Position numbers and translations under genes: made by a program. Below are positions 36,549 to 46,438 of a stretch of DNA of 64,000 nt, one piece after another. The notes under the pieces were generated by a model, which did not search any database, was not told where the DNA came from, and saw nothing but the letters and a program-made list of their open reading frames with translations. Source of the stretch: an uncultured Pelagibacteraceae bacterium. Its GTDB lineage: Bacteria; Pseudomonadota; Alphaproteobacteria; Pelagibacterales; Pelagibacteraceae. The stretch covers positions 186,001-250,000 of the forward strand of contig CACJXK010000001.1 of assembly GCA_902597335.1 (NCBI GenBank), read 5' to 3'. The stretch's first letter is position 1; every line of letters begins with the position of its first letter.

Positions 36549-38320
36549 AGTATCCAAAAGATTATTTAGATGAAATAAAAACAAGACTAAAAGTCTCAAC
36601 AGTTGTGTCTAAAACTGTAAATTTAAAAAAAAGAGGCAAGGAATATATAGGCTTGTCTCCATTCAAAACTGAAAAAACTCCTTCTTTTACTGTAAACGAT
36701 GAAAAGGAATTTTATCATTGTTTTAGTACAGCAGAACACGGCAATATTTTTGATTTTGTAATGAAAACACAAAATTTAAAATTTGGTGAAGCAGTAAAGT
36801 TACTCGCAAATCTTGCAGGAATGAGACCTTATACTTTTTCAAAAGAAGATGAGATTAGAGAGAAAAAATGGAGTAGTTATAAGGCTATATTTAACAAATA
36901 TGTAGATCATTATCATAACGAATTATTAAGAAGTTCAAATTCGAGTGAAGCTAAAGATTACCTCAAAAAAAGAGGATTGACTAAAGAAGAAGTTCAAAAA
37001 TTTAAGATTGGGTTTGAGACTAATGATTTAAATTTTCAAGATAATATATTTAATGAGTATAATGAGAATGAAATTAAAGATACTGGACTATTTTATTTTG
37101 ACGAAAAAAAGAAAAAATATGTCTCCAGATTTAGGGAAAGGGTAATATTTCCTATAAAAAATATTTCAGGTGATACGATTGGTGTTGGAGGAAGGATTTT
37201 TAAAGAAAATAAATTTTTAGCAAAGTATATAAATTCTCCTGAAACTCCCTTTTTTAAAAAAGGATCAAATCTATTTAATTTGGATTTTGCTCGTAAATTG
37301 TCAAATAATCAAAACAATATTTTTTTGGTTGAAGGCTACATGGATGTGATCGGGTTAAGTAAAAATAAAATAGATAATGTTGTTGCTAATTTAGGCACAT
37401 CATTAACGAGTAGACAAATTTTAACTTTAAATCAATTTTTTGATGAAATAATTATATGTTTTGATGGTGATGACAGTGGATATAAAGCGGCTTTGAGGGC
37501 AGCTGAAAATTCTATAATCGAATTAAAACCAGAAAAAAAAATCTCTTTTTTATTTCTACCAGATAATCACGACCCAGACAGTTTTGTAAATAAAAAAGGA
37601 AAAAATATGTTTTTAGAATTTTCCAGAAATAATTCAGTTCCTATTCATAAATTTATATTTAATCATTATTTCAAAAAAATGGATGACAATCCATCTTCAA
37701 GGGCTATTTTTGAAAAAAGCCTAAGATCGATTTCATCAACTATTAAAGACGAATTCATAAGAAAATATGTACTTGAATATTTTTTAGAGAAAATTTCAGA
37801 GTTGACTCCTAATACAAACTTGAAATTTAAAAAATATTATTCAAAAAATACTAAATCACTTAAATCAACACAAAATTATTATAATGAAACTAAATTTTTG
37901 AAAGCAATTGATATCAAAGAGTTTTCATTTTTATATATTTTGTTAAAAAAACCTCAACTAATCAAAGATAACTTTCATTTAGTCGAAAATGTCAAATTAT
38001 TTAGTAATGAAAATAAATTAGTTTTAAGTGAAATTCTATCTCAGTCTAATAATTTTGAAATTACTGATATTGAAAATATAAATATTGATAAAAATTTAAT
38101 AGAAAGAGTGTTAAAATACGCATCCATTAAACATATATTGATTAAAAACTTAAATAATGATGAAAAAATACTTGAAATTCTATCTGAGCTTATAAGAGAT
38201 TTAAAAAATTACGAGCTTGAAATAAGAATAGAGGAATTAGAATCAAGATTTTCTAAGGATTTGAGTGAAGTAACATTTAATGAGCTAAAAGAGCTTAAAA
38301 AACAGCAGAAAACCAATTAA
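36545..38320 (+). CDS. dnaG: DNA primase
   Basis: [83 protein letters not shown]. Confidence 0.96.
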   Translation: MKYPKDYLDEIKTRLKVSTVVSKTVNLKKRGKEYIGLSPFKTEKTPSFTVNDEKEFYHCFSTAEHGNIFDFVMKTQNLKFGEAVKLLANLAGMRPYTFSKEDEIREKKWSSYKAIFNKYVDHYHNELLRSSNSSEAKDYLKKRGLTKEEVQKFKIGFETNDLNFQDNIFNEYNENEIKDTGLFYFDEKKKKYVSRFRERVIFPIKNISGDTIGVGGRIFKENKFLAKYINSPETPFFKKGSNLFNLDFARKLSNNQNNIFLVEGYMDVIGLSKNKIDNVVANLGTSLTSRQILTLNQFFDEIIICFDGDDSGYKAALRAAENSIIELKPEKKISFLFLPDNHDPDSFVNKKGKNMFLEFSRNNSVPIHKFIFNHYFKKMDDNPSSRAIFEKSLRSISSTIKDEFIRKYVLEYFLEKISELTPNTNLKFKKYYSKNTKSLKSTQNYYNETKFLKAIDIKEFSFLYILLKKPQLIKDNFHLVENVKLFSNENKLVLSEILSQSNNFEITDIENINIDKNLIERVLKYASIKHILIKNLNNDEKILEILSELIRDLKNYELEIRIEELESRFSKDLSEVTFNELKELKKQQKTN

Positions 38321-38385
38321 ATAATAATCAAAATCCCATAGATTTTTTTCATTTAAGTATTATATACATTCTGAACTTTTTTATT

Positions 38386-40221
38386 GTGGAACGTATAATT
38401 ACAAAATCATTTGCAAGATTAATGGGCAGAGGTGTCCATAGAGGTTTTATTACCTATGAAGAACTAAATAAATCTTTAGGAAAAAGAAATCTATCTAATG
38501 AAAATCTGGAACAGGCTTTCATACATATTCTTGATGAAAAGATAATACTAGTCGAAAAAAAAGCAGATTTTAAGGTCTTAAGAAAAAAAGATAATGGTTC
38601 GAAAGAGGAGGGTAAGTCTGTTGAGAAAAGTGATGATCCTATCAGAATGTATCTTAGAGAAATGGGAGGAGTTGAATTACTTTCCAGAGAAGGTGAAATT
38701 GCTATTGCTAAAAGAATAGAGGCAGGAAAAGATGTAATGTTGAATGCACTATCTCAAAGTCCGATAACTGCCCAACAGTTTTTTGAGTGGAATACAAAAC
38801 TTCAAAATGATGAAATATTAGTAAGAGAAATAATAGATATCGATACCAATTACATGGAAGATGAGGATACTGGTCAAAGTGCAAAACAAAAAAAATCAGA
38901 TGAGAGCGCGGACAACCAGAACGGACAAGATTCTAATAGTGCCGATGATGATGAGTTCAATCCAACACTTGCTGCAATGGAAACCGAGATTAAACCTAAA
39001 GTTTTGCAAACTGTTAACAATTTAACAAAAGAGTACAACAAACTTATAAAATATCAGAAAGAGAAGCTAGACTGTCTACTAAATATGAAACAGTTTTCGC
39101 CATCAAAAGAAAAAAATTACAAAAAAATTGTAGAAGATATTTTAGAAAATATAAAAACTCTTCAATTATCTCCCTCAGTTCTAGAAGAATTAGTTCAAAA
39201 GCATTATGTAGAAAATCGTAAAATAATATCACTAGAAGGTAATCTTTTGAGACTTGCTTTAAGTGAAAAAATATCAAGAGATGAATTTATTAAATTTTAT
39301 GTAGGAAATGAAATTAATCCCAACTTAAAAACATTTTTAGACACCAATGATACTTGGAAGAAATTCTTTCAAAAATTTAAAGTTGAGTTTAAAAATATAC
39401 GAGACAGACTCGTTGAAACAAGTAATAAACTTGGTATTTCAGTAACAGATTACAAAATAATGGTAAGTAGGATACAAAAAGGAGAAAAAGAGTCTAGGAT
39501 TGCAAAAAAAGAAATGGTAGAGGCTAATCTTAGATTAGTTATATCAATTGCTAAAAAATACACAAACAGAGGTTTGCAATTTTTAGATTTGATACAAGAA
39601 GGAAATATTGGTCTAATGAAAGCTGTTGATAAATTTGAATATAGAAGAGGGTATAAATTTTCAACATATGCAACATGGTGGATTAGGCAGGCAATAACGA
39701 GATCAATTGCAGACCAAGCTAGAACTATAAGAATCCCAGTTCATATGATTGAAACAATAAACAAAATTGTAAGAACACAGCGATTAATTTTAAGCGAATT
39801 TGGTAGAGAGGCTACCCCCGAGGAACTTGCAAAAAAACTAAGAATGCCTCTTGAAAAGGTAAGAAAAGTATTAAAAATATCTAAAGAACCTGTGTCATTA
39901 GAAAAACCTGTCGGAGACGAGGAAGATAGTAGCTTAGGAGATTTTATAGAAGATACAAAAGCTCTAGCACCTTTAGATCAAGCAATTAAATCAAACTTAA
40001 GTGAAGCTACAACAAAAATATTATCTACTTTAACTCCAAGAGAGGAAAGAGTTTTGAGAATGAGGTTTGGTGTTGGTATGAATACAGATCATACCCTCGA
40101 GGAAGTAGGATTACAATTTTCAGTCACAAGAGAAAGAATTCGTCAAATTGAGGCAAAGGCACTAAGAAAGTTAAAACACCCAAGCAGATCAAAACAGTTA
40201 AAAAGTTTCTTAGAGAGCTAG
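38386..40221 (+). CDS. rpoD: RNA polymerase sigma factor RpoD
   Basis: GTG start; [86 protein letters not shown]. Confidence 0.97.
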   Translation: MERIITKSFARLMGRGVHRGFITYEELNKSLGKRNLSNENLEQAFIHILDEKIILVEKKADFKVLRKKDNGSKEEGKSVEKSDDPIRMYLREMGGVELLSREGEIAIAKRIEAGKDVMLNALSQSPITAQQFFEWNTKLQNDEILVREIIDIDTNYMEDEDTGQSAKQKKSDESADNQNGQDSNSADDDEFNPTLAAMETEIKPKVLQTVNNLTKEYNKLIKYQKEKLDCLLNMKQFSPSKEKNYKKIVEDILENIKTLQLSPSVLEELVQKHYVENRKIISLEGNLLRLALSEKISRDEFIKFYVGNEINPNLKTFLDTNDTWKKFFQKFKVEFKNIRDRLVETSNKLGISVTDYKIMVSRIQKGEKESRIAKKEMVEANLRLVISIAKKYTNRGLQFLDLIQEGNIGLMKAVDKFEYRRGYKFSTYATWWIRQAITRSIADQARTIRIPVHMIETINKIVRTQRLILSEFGREATPEELAKKLRMPLEKVRKVLKISKEPVSLEKPVGDEEDSSLGDFIEDTKALAPLDQAIKSNLSEATTKILSTLTPREERVLRMRFGVGMNTDHTLEEVGLQFSVTRERIRQIEAKALRKLKHPSRSKQLKSFLES

Positions 40222-40296
40222 GGGCCGTTAGCTCAATAGTAGAGTACTGCATTGACATTGCAGGGGTAGTTGGAGCGTAACCAACACGGCCCACCA
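40222..40296 (+). tRNA. tRNA-Val (GAC) with non-canonical T-loop and D-loop, CCA encoded
   Basis: 7-bp acceptor GGGCCGT/ACGGCCC, D-stem GCTC/GAGT, anticodon stem CTGCA/TGCAG with loop TTGACAT, T-stem GTTGG/CCAAC, loop AGCGTAA, ACCA end. Confidence 0.82.
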
Positions 40297-40355
40297 CTTT
40301 GATAATTATCTATAATTGATAAGTATGAAAAAATGTTATAATTAGTTATATTTTT

Positions 40356-40432
40356 GGGCCTGTAGCTCAGTTGGTTAGAGCAGTACACTCATAATGTATT
40401 GGTCCCAGGTTCGAGTCCTGGCGGGCCCACCA
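40356..40432 (+). tRNA. tRNA with CAT anticodon (elongator Met or Ile2), CCA encoded
   Basis: GGGCCTG/CGGGCCC acceptor, D-loop with GG, anticodon loop CTCATAA, canonical T-loop CCAGG-TTCGAGT-CCTGG. Met versus lysidine-Ile not resolvable by eye. Confidence 0.93.
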
Positions 40433-40433
40433 A

Positions 40434-41024
40434 CTATTTAATAATAAATTCTTCCAGAGATTTAAAAAGATAATTAATATCTTCACCATTATTTTGCATG
40501 ATAGATTTAAATTCTTCCTTCTGTGTTCTTGCTAAACTTAACCCTTCTACAATAAGATCTCTAATTAAGGGTCTTTCAGGATTTTTTGTGTAAATTCTCC
40601 AATCAATTTTGACTTCTGGATTTTTTGACGTTTCCTCTAAGAGAGTACTAACAATGGTATATTTTTCATTAATTTTTTTTTCTGACACAACACTTATTTT
40701 TGGATCTGAATAATCTACTAATCTACTTGAAAAACTTTTAAGAAAATAACTTTTAAATAGTTTCCTATATTTTATTTTTTGGTCATCATTAAGAGTTTTA
40801 CGATAGCTTCCTAAAGTGTACATTCCAATACCATCAATATCTACATTCAATTCTGCAATATTGTTTAACCTTATTATTTTTGATTCTACTGGATCCGAAC
40901 TTGATAAAATAATTGACGCCTCGTTAACTAGTTCATTTATTAATTCACTAGGCTCTTTTGCATTTGAGGGGTTTAATAAAAATAAGATAAAAAAAAAAAT
41001 ATAAAAAAATTTTAATTTGATCAT
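40434..41024 (-). CDS. mlaC: MlaC/Ttg2D-like phospholipid-binding periplasmic protein
   Basis: LGSYRKTLNDDQKIKYRKLFKSYFLKSFSSRL...IVSTLLEE...DWRIY...IRDLIVEGLSLARTQKEEFKSIMQ. Confidence 0.82.
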   Translation of the reverse strand: MIKLKFFYIFFFILFLLNPSNAKEPSELINELVNEASIILSSSDPVESKIIRLNNIAELNVDIDGIGMYTLGSYRKTLNDDQKIKYRKLFKSYFLKSFSSRLVDYSDPKISVVSEKKINEKYTIVSTLLEETSKNPEVKIDWRIYTKNPERPLIRDLIVEGLSLARTQKEEFKSIMQNNGEDINYLFKSLEEFIIK

Positions 41025-41031
41025 TTAATAA

Positions 41032-41835
41032 TTATTGAGTGTCTATTTCCTCCCAATCATCATCATTCATAGTCTCAGTGGTTTCACTTGAATTTAGAAT
41101 TTTTCTTTTTCTGTCTTGTAAATATAAACTCCTTACAGAAGCGTATAAGTCCATAGAATTTTTTTCAAGACTATCAAATGCCTCTAAATTTTTAGCTCTA
41201 AAATCTACACCTGCTGTTAATCTAGAGTAATAATAATCAGAATTTTCAAAGTATTTTGTATCATTGGCTATAGTAACATTGTACCAAGCATCACCACCAC
41301 CGAAATTGACTAAAGAGCCCATAGTATCTCTCACAGTAGTTGGTCCAAGCACTGGTAAAACAAAATAACATCCCTCTTTAACTCCCCAAGTTCCAAGAGT
41401 TTGACCATAATCTTCTTTATCTAATTTATTTAGTCCATAGTATGAAGCTACATCAAATATTCCAGCAATGCCGAGTGTTGAATTAATTGAAAATCTTAAA
41501 GTATTAATTCCAGCTTCTTTGAACTGACCTTGCAATAAATTGTTTGGGATTGTAACAACATTACTCAAATTATTTAAAGCATTACTTGTGCCTGACCTAA
41601 TAGGTTTTGGCAAGTATCTATAACCTTTGGCCACTGGTTTAAAAAAAATTTTGTCTAACCCTTGGTTAAAAGCAAAGACACCTCTATTTATAGTTTCAAA
41701 GCAATCTTTCACTTCTGTGTTCTGATTATTAGATTTACTATTTATTTCTATAGTACCACCTGAACCAGCAAAAACATTTAATGTTAATACATTAAAAATT
41801 ACAGAAATAATAAATAGTTTTAAAATCTTTTTCAT
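41032..41835 (-). CDS. mlaA: MlaA/VacJ family protein
   Basis: ETINRGVFAFNQGLDKIFFKPVAKGYRYLPKPIRSGTSNALNNLSNV, NSTLGIAGIFDVAS, DYGQTLGTWGVKEGCYFVLPVLGPTTVRD. Confidence 0.92.
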   Translation of the reverse strand: MKKILKLFIISVIFNVLTLNVFAGSGGTIEINSKSNNQNTEVKDCFETINRGVFAFNQGLDKIFFKPVAKGYRYLPKPIRSGTSNALNNLSNVVTIPNNLLQGQFKEAGINTLRFSINSTLGIAGIFDVASYYGLNKLDKEDYGQTLGTWGVKEGCYFVLPVLGPTTVRDTMGSLVNFGGGDAWYNVTIANDTKYFENSDYYYSRLTAGVDFRAKNLEAFDSLEKNSMDLYASVRSLYLQDRKRKILNSSETTETMNDDDWEEIDTQ

Positions 41836-41890
41836 TAATGACGTTTATATTATATCTTTTACTTATTTAAAGATTTAAATGTTTTAAATA

Positions 41891-42625
41891 ATGCAGAAAA
41901 ATGTTCAAAAAATGACTATTGATTATTCACCAAATTTCGATCTTAAAAAAAGAGATAAAAATAAAATAAAATACTTAATTTTTCATTACACAGGAATGAC
42001 AAATGACAGATCAGCTATTAAAAAACTAACAAGTTTTAATTCTAATGTAAGTTGTCATTACTATATAACCAGGTCAGGCAAAATTATTCATATGGTTCCA
42101 GATTTATATATAGCTTGGCATGCGGGTATATCAAGTTGGGGAAAACATGTTTCTTTAAATAAATATTCAATAGGTATAGAAATCTCAAATCCAGGTCATG
42201 AACATGGTTACAGAAAATTTAATAAAAATCAGATACAAACTTTAATTAAGATTTCAAAAAAAATAATTAAAAAATATAAAATTAACAAAAAAAATATTTT
42301 AGGTCACTCAGATATTGCCCCTTTAAGAAAAAAAGATCCAGGAGAAAAATTTCCTTGGAAATTTCTTCACAAAAATAGAATTGGAATTTGGCATAATTTA
42401 AATTCAAAAAATATTAAAAATTTAAGAGGCAAAATATCAGGTTTTCATTTAAGAAATTTTTCAAATTTTTTGAAAAGAATTGGATATAGAATTGAATATT
42501 CTAATGGCAGACAATTAAAAAGACTAACTCAAATTTTTCAAACGAGATTTAGGCCTGAGCTAATTAATGGAAAATGTGATTTAGAATGTTATGAAATAGC
42601 AAAATCCCTTAAAAATATTAAATAA
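41891..42625 (+). CDS. N-acetylmuramoyl-L-alanine amidase (AmiD/AmpD-like)
   Basis: YLIFHYTGM, VSCHYYITRSGKIIHMVPD, AWHAGISSWG, NKYSIGIEISNPGHEHGY, LGHSDIAPLRKKDPGEKFPW. Confidence 0.9.
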   Translation: MQKNVQKMTIDYSPNFDLKKRDKNKIKYLIFHYTGMTNDRSAIKKLTSFNSNVSCHYYITRSGKIIHMVPDLYIAWHAGISSWGKHVSLNKYSIGIEISNPGHEHGYRKFNKNQIQTLIKISKKIIKKYKINKKNILGHSDIAPLRKKDPGEKFPWKFLHKNRIGIWHNLNSKNIKNLRGKISGFHLRNFSNFLKRIGYRIEYSNGRQLKRLTQIFQTRFRPELINGKCDLECYEIAKSLKNIK

Positions 42626-42657
42626 TAAATAATTGAATTTTATTAAAAAATTTATAT

Positions 42658-43026
42658 TGTCCATGAGCCAGATAAAAGACTTATCGCTTTAATATATTAA
42701 AGAGGAAAGTCCGGGCTCTACAAAGACACAGTGCCAGTTAATGGCTGGCGGGGGCGACCCTAGGGATAGTGCCACAGAAAATAAACCGCCTTATCAAGGC
42801 AAGGGTGAAAAGGTGTGGTAAGAGCACACCGGCTAAGTTGGTAACAACTAGCGCATGGAAAACCCCACTGAGAGCAAGACTGAGTAGAGATGACAAAGTT
42901 AGAAATAACAAAAAGCAGTCTTTGGCTAGTCATCTGGGTTAGTTGCTTGAGCCTTAAAGTGATTTAAGGCCTAGAGAAATGGTAAGTTTAAATGACAGAA
43001 CCCGGCTTATATTTTATCTGGCAAAA
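42658..43026 (+). ncRNA. rnpB: RNase P RNA (class A)
   Basis: Conserved core GAGGAAAGTCCGGGCTC, GCGACCCTAGGGATAGTGCCACAGAAA, CAAGGGTGAAAAGGTGTGGTAAGAGCACACCG, 3' AGAACCCGGCTTAT; ends pair (GCCAGATAAAA / TTTTATCTGGC). Ends approximate. Confidence 0.95.
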
Positions 43027-43130
43027 TTCTAATTTTATAATTTTTATATCACACCAGATTTTATAATTTTCTGTTTTCTATTGCTATAAATTTGGAACAA
43101 ATCAAGAATATCTGTTTATAATATTAGGTA

Positions 43131-43159
43131 TTGACGATTATATTTAAAACCCATAATAT
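43131..43159 (+). promoter_or_regulatory. Predicted mraZ/dcw promoter TTGACG-N17-TAATAT
   Basis: -35 at 43131-43136, 17-nt spacer, -10 at 43154-43159. A separate TATAAT at 43117-43122 could be a second promoter. Confidence 0.5.
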
Positions 43160-43175
43160 CCCATATTATCCCAAA
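43150..43175. promoter_or_regulatory. Three direct 10-bp repeats, candidate MraZ operator (TGGG boxes on the minus strand)
   Basis: CCCATAATAT CCCATATTAT CCCAAA: CCC at 43150, 43160 and 43170, immediately before mraZ. Confidence 0.7.
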
Positions 43176-43192
43176 TATGGAATTTATGGATT

Positions 43193-43648
43193 ATGTTTTT
43201 ATCTACTTACGAAAACAAATTGGACAAAAAAGGAAGGGTGTCAGTGCCTGCTAGCTTTAGGAGTTACCTTTCCAATATGGGATATAATGGAATTATATGT
43301 TTTCCATCATTTAATAATCAATCTATCGAGGCTTGGCCTCAAGATAGAATTGAAGCAATTTCAAATGCAATAGACTCATTAAATCCATTTGAAGATAAGA
43401 AAGATTATTTCGCAACCGCAATATTATCAGAAAGTATTAATTTACAATTTGATAGCGAGGGTAGAATTCTGATCACAGAAAAATTATTAAAACACGCAAA
43501 AATAAAAAATAGCATGTTATTTGTTGGCCAAGGAAAAACTTTCCAAATATGGGAACCGACAATTTTTGAAAAATTTAGGGTCACTGCTAGAAAAAAATCT
43601 AACATAAATAGGGCTAACCTTAAATGGGAGCAAAAACTTAATAACTAA
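43193..43648 (+). CDS. mraZ: Transcriptional regulator MraZ
   Basis: MFLSTYENKLDKKGRVSVPASFRSYL, DSEGRILITEKLLKHAKI, FVGQGKTFQIWEP. Confidence 0.95.
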   Translation: MFLSTYENKLDKKGRVSVPASFRSYLSNMGYNGIICFPSFNNQSIEAWPQDRIEAISNAIDSLNPFEDKKDYFATAILSESINLQFDSEGRILITEKLLKHAKIKNSMLFVGQGKTFQIWEPTIFEKFRVTARKKSNINRANLKWEQKLNN

Positions 43649-43659
43649 ACGGGGGATAA

Positions 43660-45114
43660 ATGACAATTAATTTTAAAGCACCAGATATAAAAGAGTTGAA
43701 ACCAAGAATACTAGTTCTTGGAATTGGAGGCGCGGGAGGTAATGCCATTAATGGAATGATAGAAGCTGGTTTGCAGGGGGTAGAGTTCATAGCTGTAAAC
43801 ACAGATGCACAAGACTTGAGATTAAGTCACGCACAAACAAAAATTCAAATGGGTTTGAATTTGACAAAAGGTCTAGGTGCTGGAGCAAAATTGGATATTG
43901 GTGAAGCCGCAGCAGATGAGTCTTTGAATGAGATAGTAAATGTTCTTCAAGGTGCAAATATGGTTTTCATAACTGCAGGAATGGGTGGTGGAACTGGGAC
44001 CGGTGCTGCACATGTTATTGCCCGAGCTGCTAAAGAACTTAACATTCTAACTATTGGAGTAGTTACTTTACCTTTTTTATATGAAGGTCCTTCTAGAATG
44101 AGAAAAGCAAATCAAGGTCTTGAAGAATTAAGAAAACATGTGGATACCATTATTGTAGTTCCAAATCAAAATTTATTTAAGATTGCTAGTGAACAAACAA
44201 CTTTTGAAGAGTCTTTTGAGCTTTCAAATGATGTACTCCTTCATGGAGTCCAGAGTATTACAGATTTAATGGTAAGACCTGGATTAATAAATTTAGATTT
44301 TGCTGATGTTGAAACTGTAATGAGTTCAATGGGTAAAGCTATGATGGGAACTGGTCAAGCTGAAGGTGAAGGAAGAGCGGTTAAAGCTGCTGAGATGGCC
44401 ATAAATAATCCATTGATAGATGATTATACACTAAAAGGAGCAAAAGGATTGCTTGTAAATATCACTGGCGGAAAAGACCTTAAGCTTTTTGAGGTTGATG
44501 AGGCTGTTAATAAAGTAAGAGCAGAGGTAGATCCAGATGCAGAACTCATAATTGGAGCAATAACTGACGAGAGTTTAGATGGATTAATGAGAGTTTCGAT
44601 TGTTGCTACATCTTTAGATGGTCAGCAACCTGAACCAAAATCAGTTATTAATATGGTTCACAGAATACAAAACAGAAACCCTGGCTATTCAGACTTTTCT
44701 AATCAGGCCTCTAGTCAATCATTCAGTTTTTCTAATCAAAATAGTTCAATAATGACCAATGGCGCAAACGCACTTAAAATTGAAGAAGATGTGAGAGCTG
44801 AAACTGAAAGTCAAGATGCATCCACAACAAATGCTTCTGAGAAAGTTGAAAGCTCAGCAATTGTTGAGGAGGAAATCAACTCTGTTGAAGGTCAAATATC
44901 TAATGTTTCTGAACAATCGATTGAAACACAAGAAATTGAAAATTCTCCATCAAATGGACTAGAGAACTTTAATTTTGATGAAGAAACACCTGAACTTTTT
45001 AACTCTGATGGAGAAACTGACGATCAATCTTCTTTAACACCAGAAATAAGTGAAACGAAAGAAGAAGAGGATGATTTAGAAATTCCAGCATTTTTGAGAA
45101 GACAAAAAAATTAA
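43660..45114 (+). CDS. ftsZ: Cell division protein FtsZ
   Basis: [44 protein letters not shown]-terminal peptide [12 protein letters not shown]. Confidence 0.98.
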   Translation: MTINFKAPDIKELKPRILVLGIGGAGGNAINGMIEAGLQGVEFIAVNTDAQDLRLSHAQTKIQMGLNLTKGLGAGAKLDIGEAAADESLNEIVNVLQGANMVFITAGMGGGTGTGAAHVIARAAKELNILTIGVVTLPFLYEGPSRMRKANQGLEELRKHVDTIIVVPNQNLFKIASEQTTFEESFELSNDVLLHGVQSITDLMVRPGLINLDFADVETVMSSMGKAMMGTGQAEGEGRAVKAAEMAINNPLIDDYTLKGAKGLLVNITGGKDLKLFEVDEAVNKVRAEVDPDAELIIGAITDESLDGLMRVSIVATSLDGQQPEPKSVINMVHRIQNRNPGYSDFSNQASSQSFSFSNQNSSIMTNGANALKIEEDVRAETESQDASTTNASEKVESSAIVEEEINSVEGQISNVSEQSIETQEIENSPSNGLENFNFDEETPELFNSDGETDDQSSLTPEISETKEEEDDLEIPAFLRRQKN

Positions 45115-45132
45115 TGTTCTTCAAAAAAATAA

Positions 45133-46128
45133 ATGAATGCCACCATAAATCTGGAAAACAAACATTTTCCAGTTCTGCTAAATGAATTAATTAGCATTAT
45201 TTCCCCTCTTTATGGTGGCACATTTATCGACTGCACTTTTGGACAAGGCGGATACTCAAAAAAAATTCTAGAAAATAAACAAAATAATATAATTGCAATA
45301 GATCGAGACAAAGATGTTTTGATCAGTGCATCAAAATTTGAAAAAAATTATAGTAATAGGTTCAAATTTTATAACATTAAATTTTCTAAATTAAATAAAA
45401 TAAAACTAAAAAATAATGATCTAAAAGGTGTAATTTTTGATTTAGGGTACTCTATTAACCAAATAAAAAATTCTAAAAAAGGATTATCATTTAATGATAA
45501 AGGTAAACTAGATATGAGAATGGGAATAAATGATTTTTCAGCAAACGATTTTATATCTAGTATGGGTGAAAATAATCTTTCAAGAGTTTTTAAAATATTT
45601 GGTGATGAAAAATATTCAAAAAAAATTGCTAGAGAAATTGTCAAAACAAGAAAATTTAAAACTATTAAAACTGAGGATTTGGTGCAAATTGTAGATAGTG
45701 TAAAAAAATTCAAAAAAACAAAAATTCATAACTCAACTAAAATTTTTCAAGCATTAAGAATTTTAGTGAATAAAGAAATTAGCGAATTAATAAATGCTTT
45801 GATAAACTCGTTTCACTTAATTCCTATTGGTGGTGTAATTGCTGTAGTTACTTTTCATTCAATAGAGGATAAAATTGTTAAATTTTTTTTTAAGCATTAT
45901 TCGGAGGAAAGAAATTCTTCCAGATATATGCCAAACAAAGAAAAATCAAAAAAATGTTTCAAATTATTAAATAAAAAACCAATTTTACCTAGCTTTAAAG
46001 AGGTGAGCCAAAATCCACCATCAAGATCTGCCAAACTTAGGTATGCAATAAAAATAAACCAAGAATGTAATTTTAATGATCTTAAGGAAAAATTTAAATA
46101 TCTGACTGATGTTGAGGAGTTAAGATAA
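45133..46128 (+). CDS. rsmH: 16S rRNA (cytosine(1402)-N(4))-methyltransferase
   Basis: HFPVLLNELISIISPLYGGTFIDCTFGQGGYSKKIL, FDLGYSINQI, FQALRILVNKEI, VVTFHSIEDKIVKFFF. Confidence 0.96.
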   Translation: MNATINLENKHFPVLLNELISIISPLYGGTFIDCTFGQGGYSKKILENKQNNIIAIDRDKDVLISASKFEKNYSNRFKFYNIKFSKLNKIKLKNNDLKGVIFDLGYSINQIKNSKKGLSFNDKGKLDMRMGINDFSANDFISSMGENNLSRVFKIFGDEKYSKKIAREIVKTRKFKTIKTEDLVQIVDSVKKFKKTKIHNSTKIFQALRILVNKEISELINALINSFHLIPIGGVIAVVTFHSIEDKIVKFFFKHYSEERNSSRYMPNKEKSKKCFKLLNKKPILPSFKEVSQNPPSRSAKLRYAIKINQECNFNDLKEKFKYLTDVEELR

Positions 46129-46132
46129 TTTA

Positions 46133-46438
46133 ATGAAAAAAATATTTTTTTTTACCCCAATAATAATTCTCATTTTTGCAACAACATTAACAAAAAACTC
46201 AACCAAAAAACTTGATAAAAAAATTTTTGAAATTAACGAAAATATAAGAATTTTGGAGGATCGTTATGAGCTCACTTTACTTGATTATAATATCCTAACC
46301 TCACCAAAAAAATTAATCGAGTATCAACAATTTTATTTTGAGGAAAAATTCATACAAAAAAAAATAGAAAATTTGAACACAATTACAATTGTAAATGATA
46401 AATTAAAAGTAGAGAAAATGGTTAATATTGATGAGTGA
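46133..46438 (+). CDS. Putative FtsL-like division protein
   Basis: 101 aa with single N-terminal TM and coiled coil, between rsmH and ftsI; assignment mostly positional. Confidence 0.6.
   Translation: MKKIFFFTPIIILIFATTLTKNSTKKLDKKIFEINENIRILEDRYELTLLDYNILTSPKKLIEYQQFYFEEKFIQKKIENLNTITIVNDKLKVEKMVNIDE

Noticed and set aside
43131-43373. 80-aa ORF MTIIFKTHNIPYYPKYGIYGL... in the ORF track
   Set aside because: Overlaps mraZ in another frame and begins in the predicted promoter; no family resemblance.
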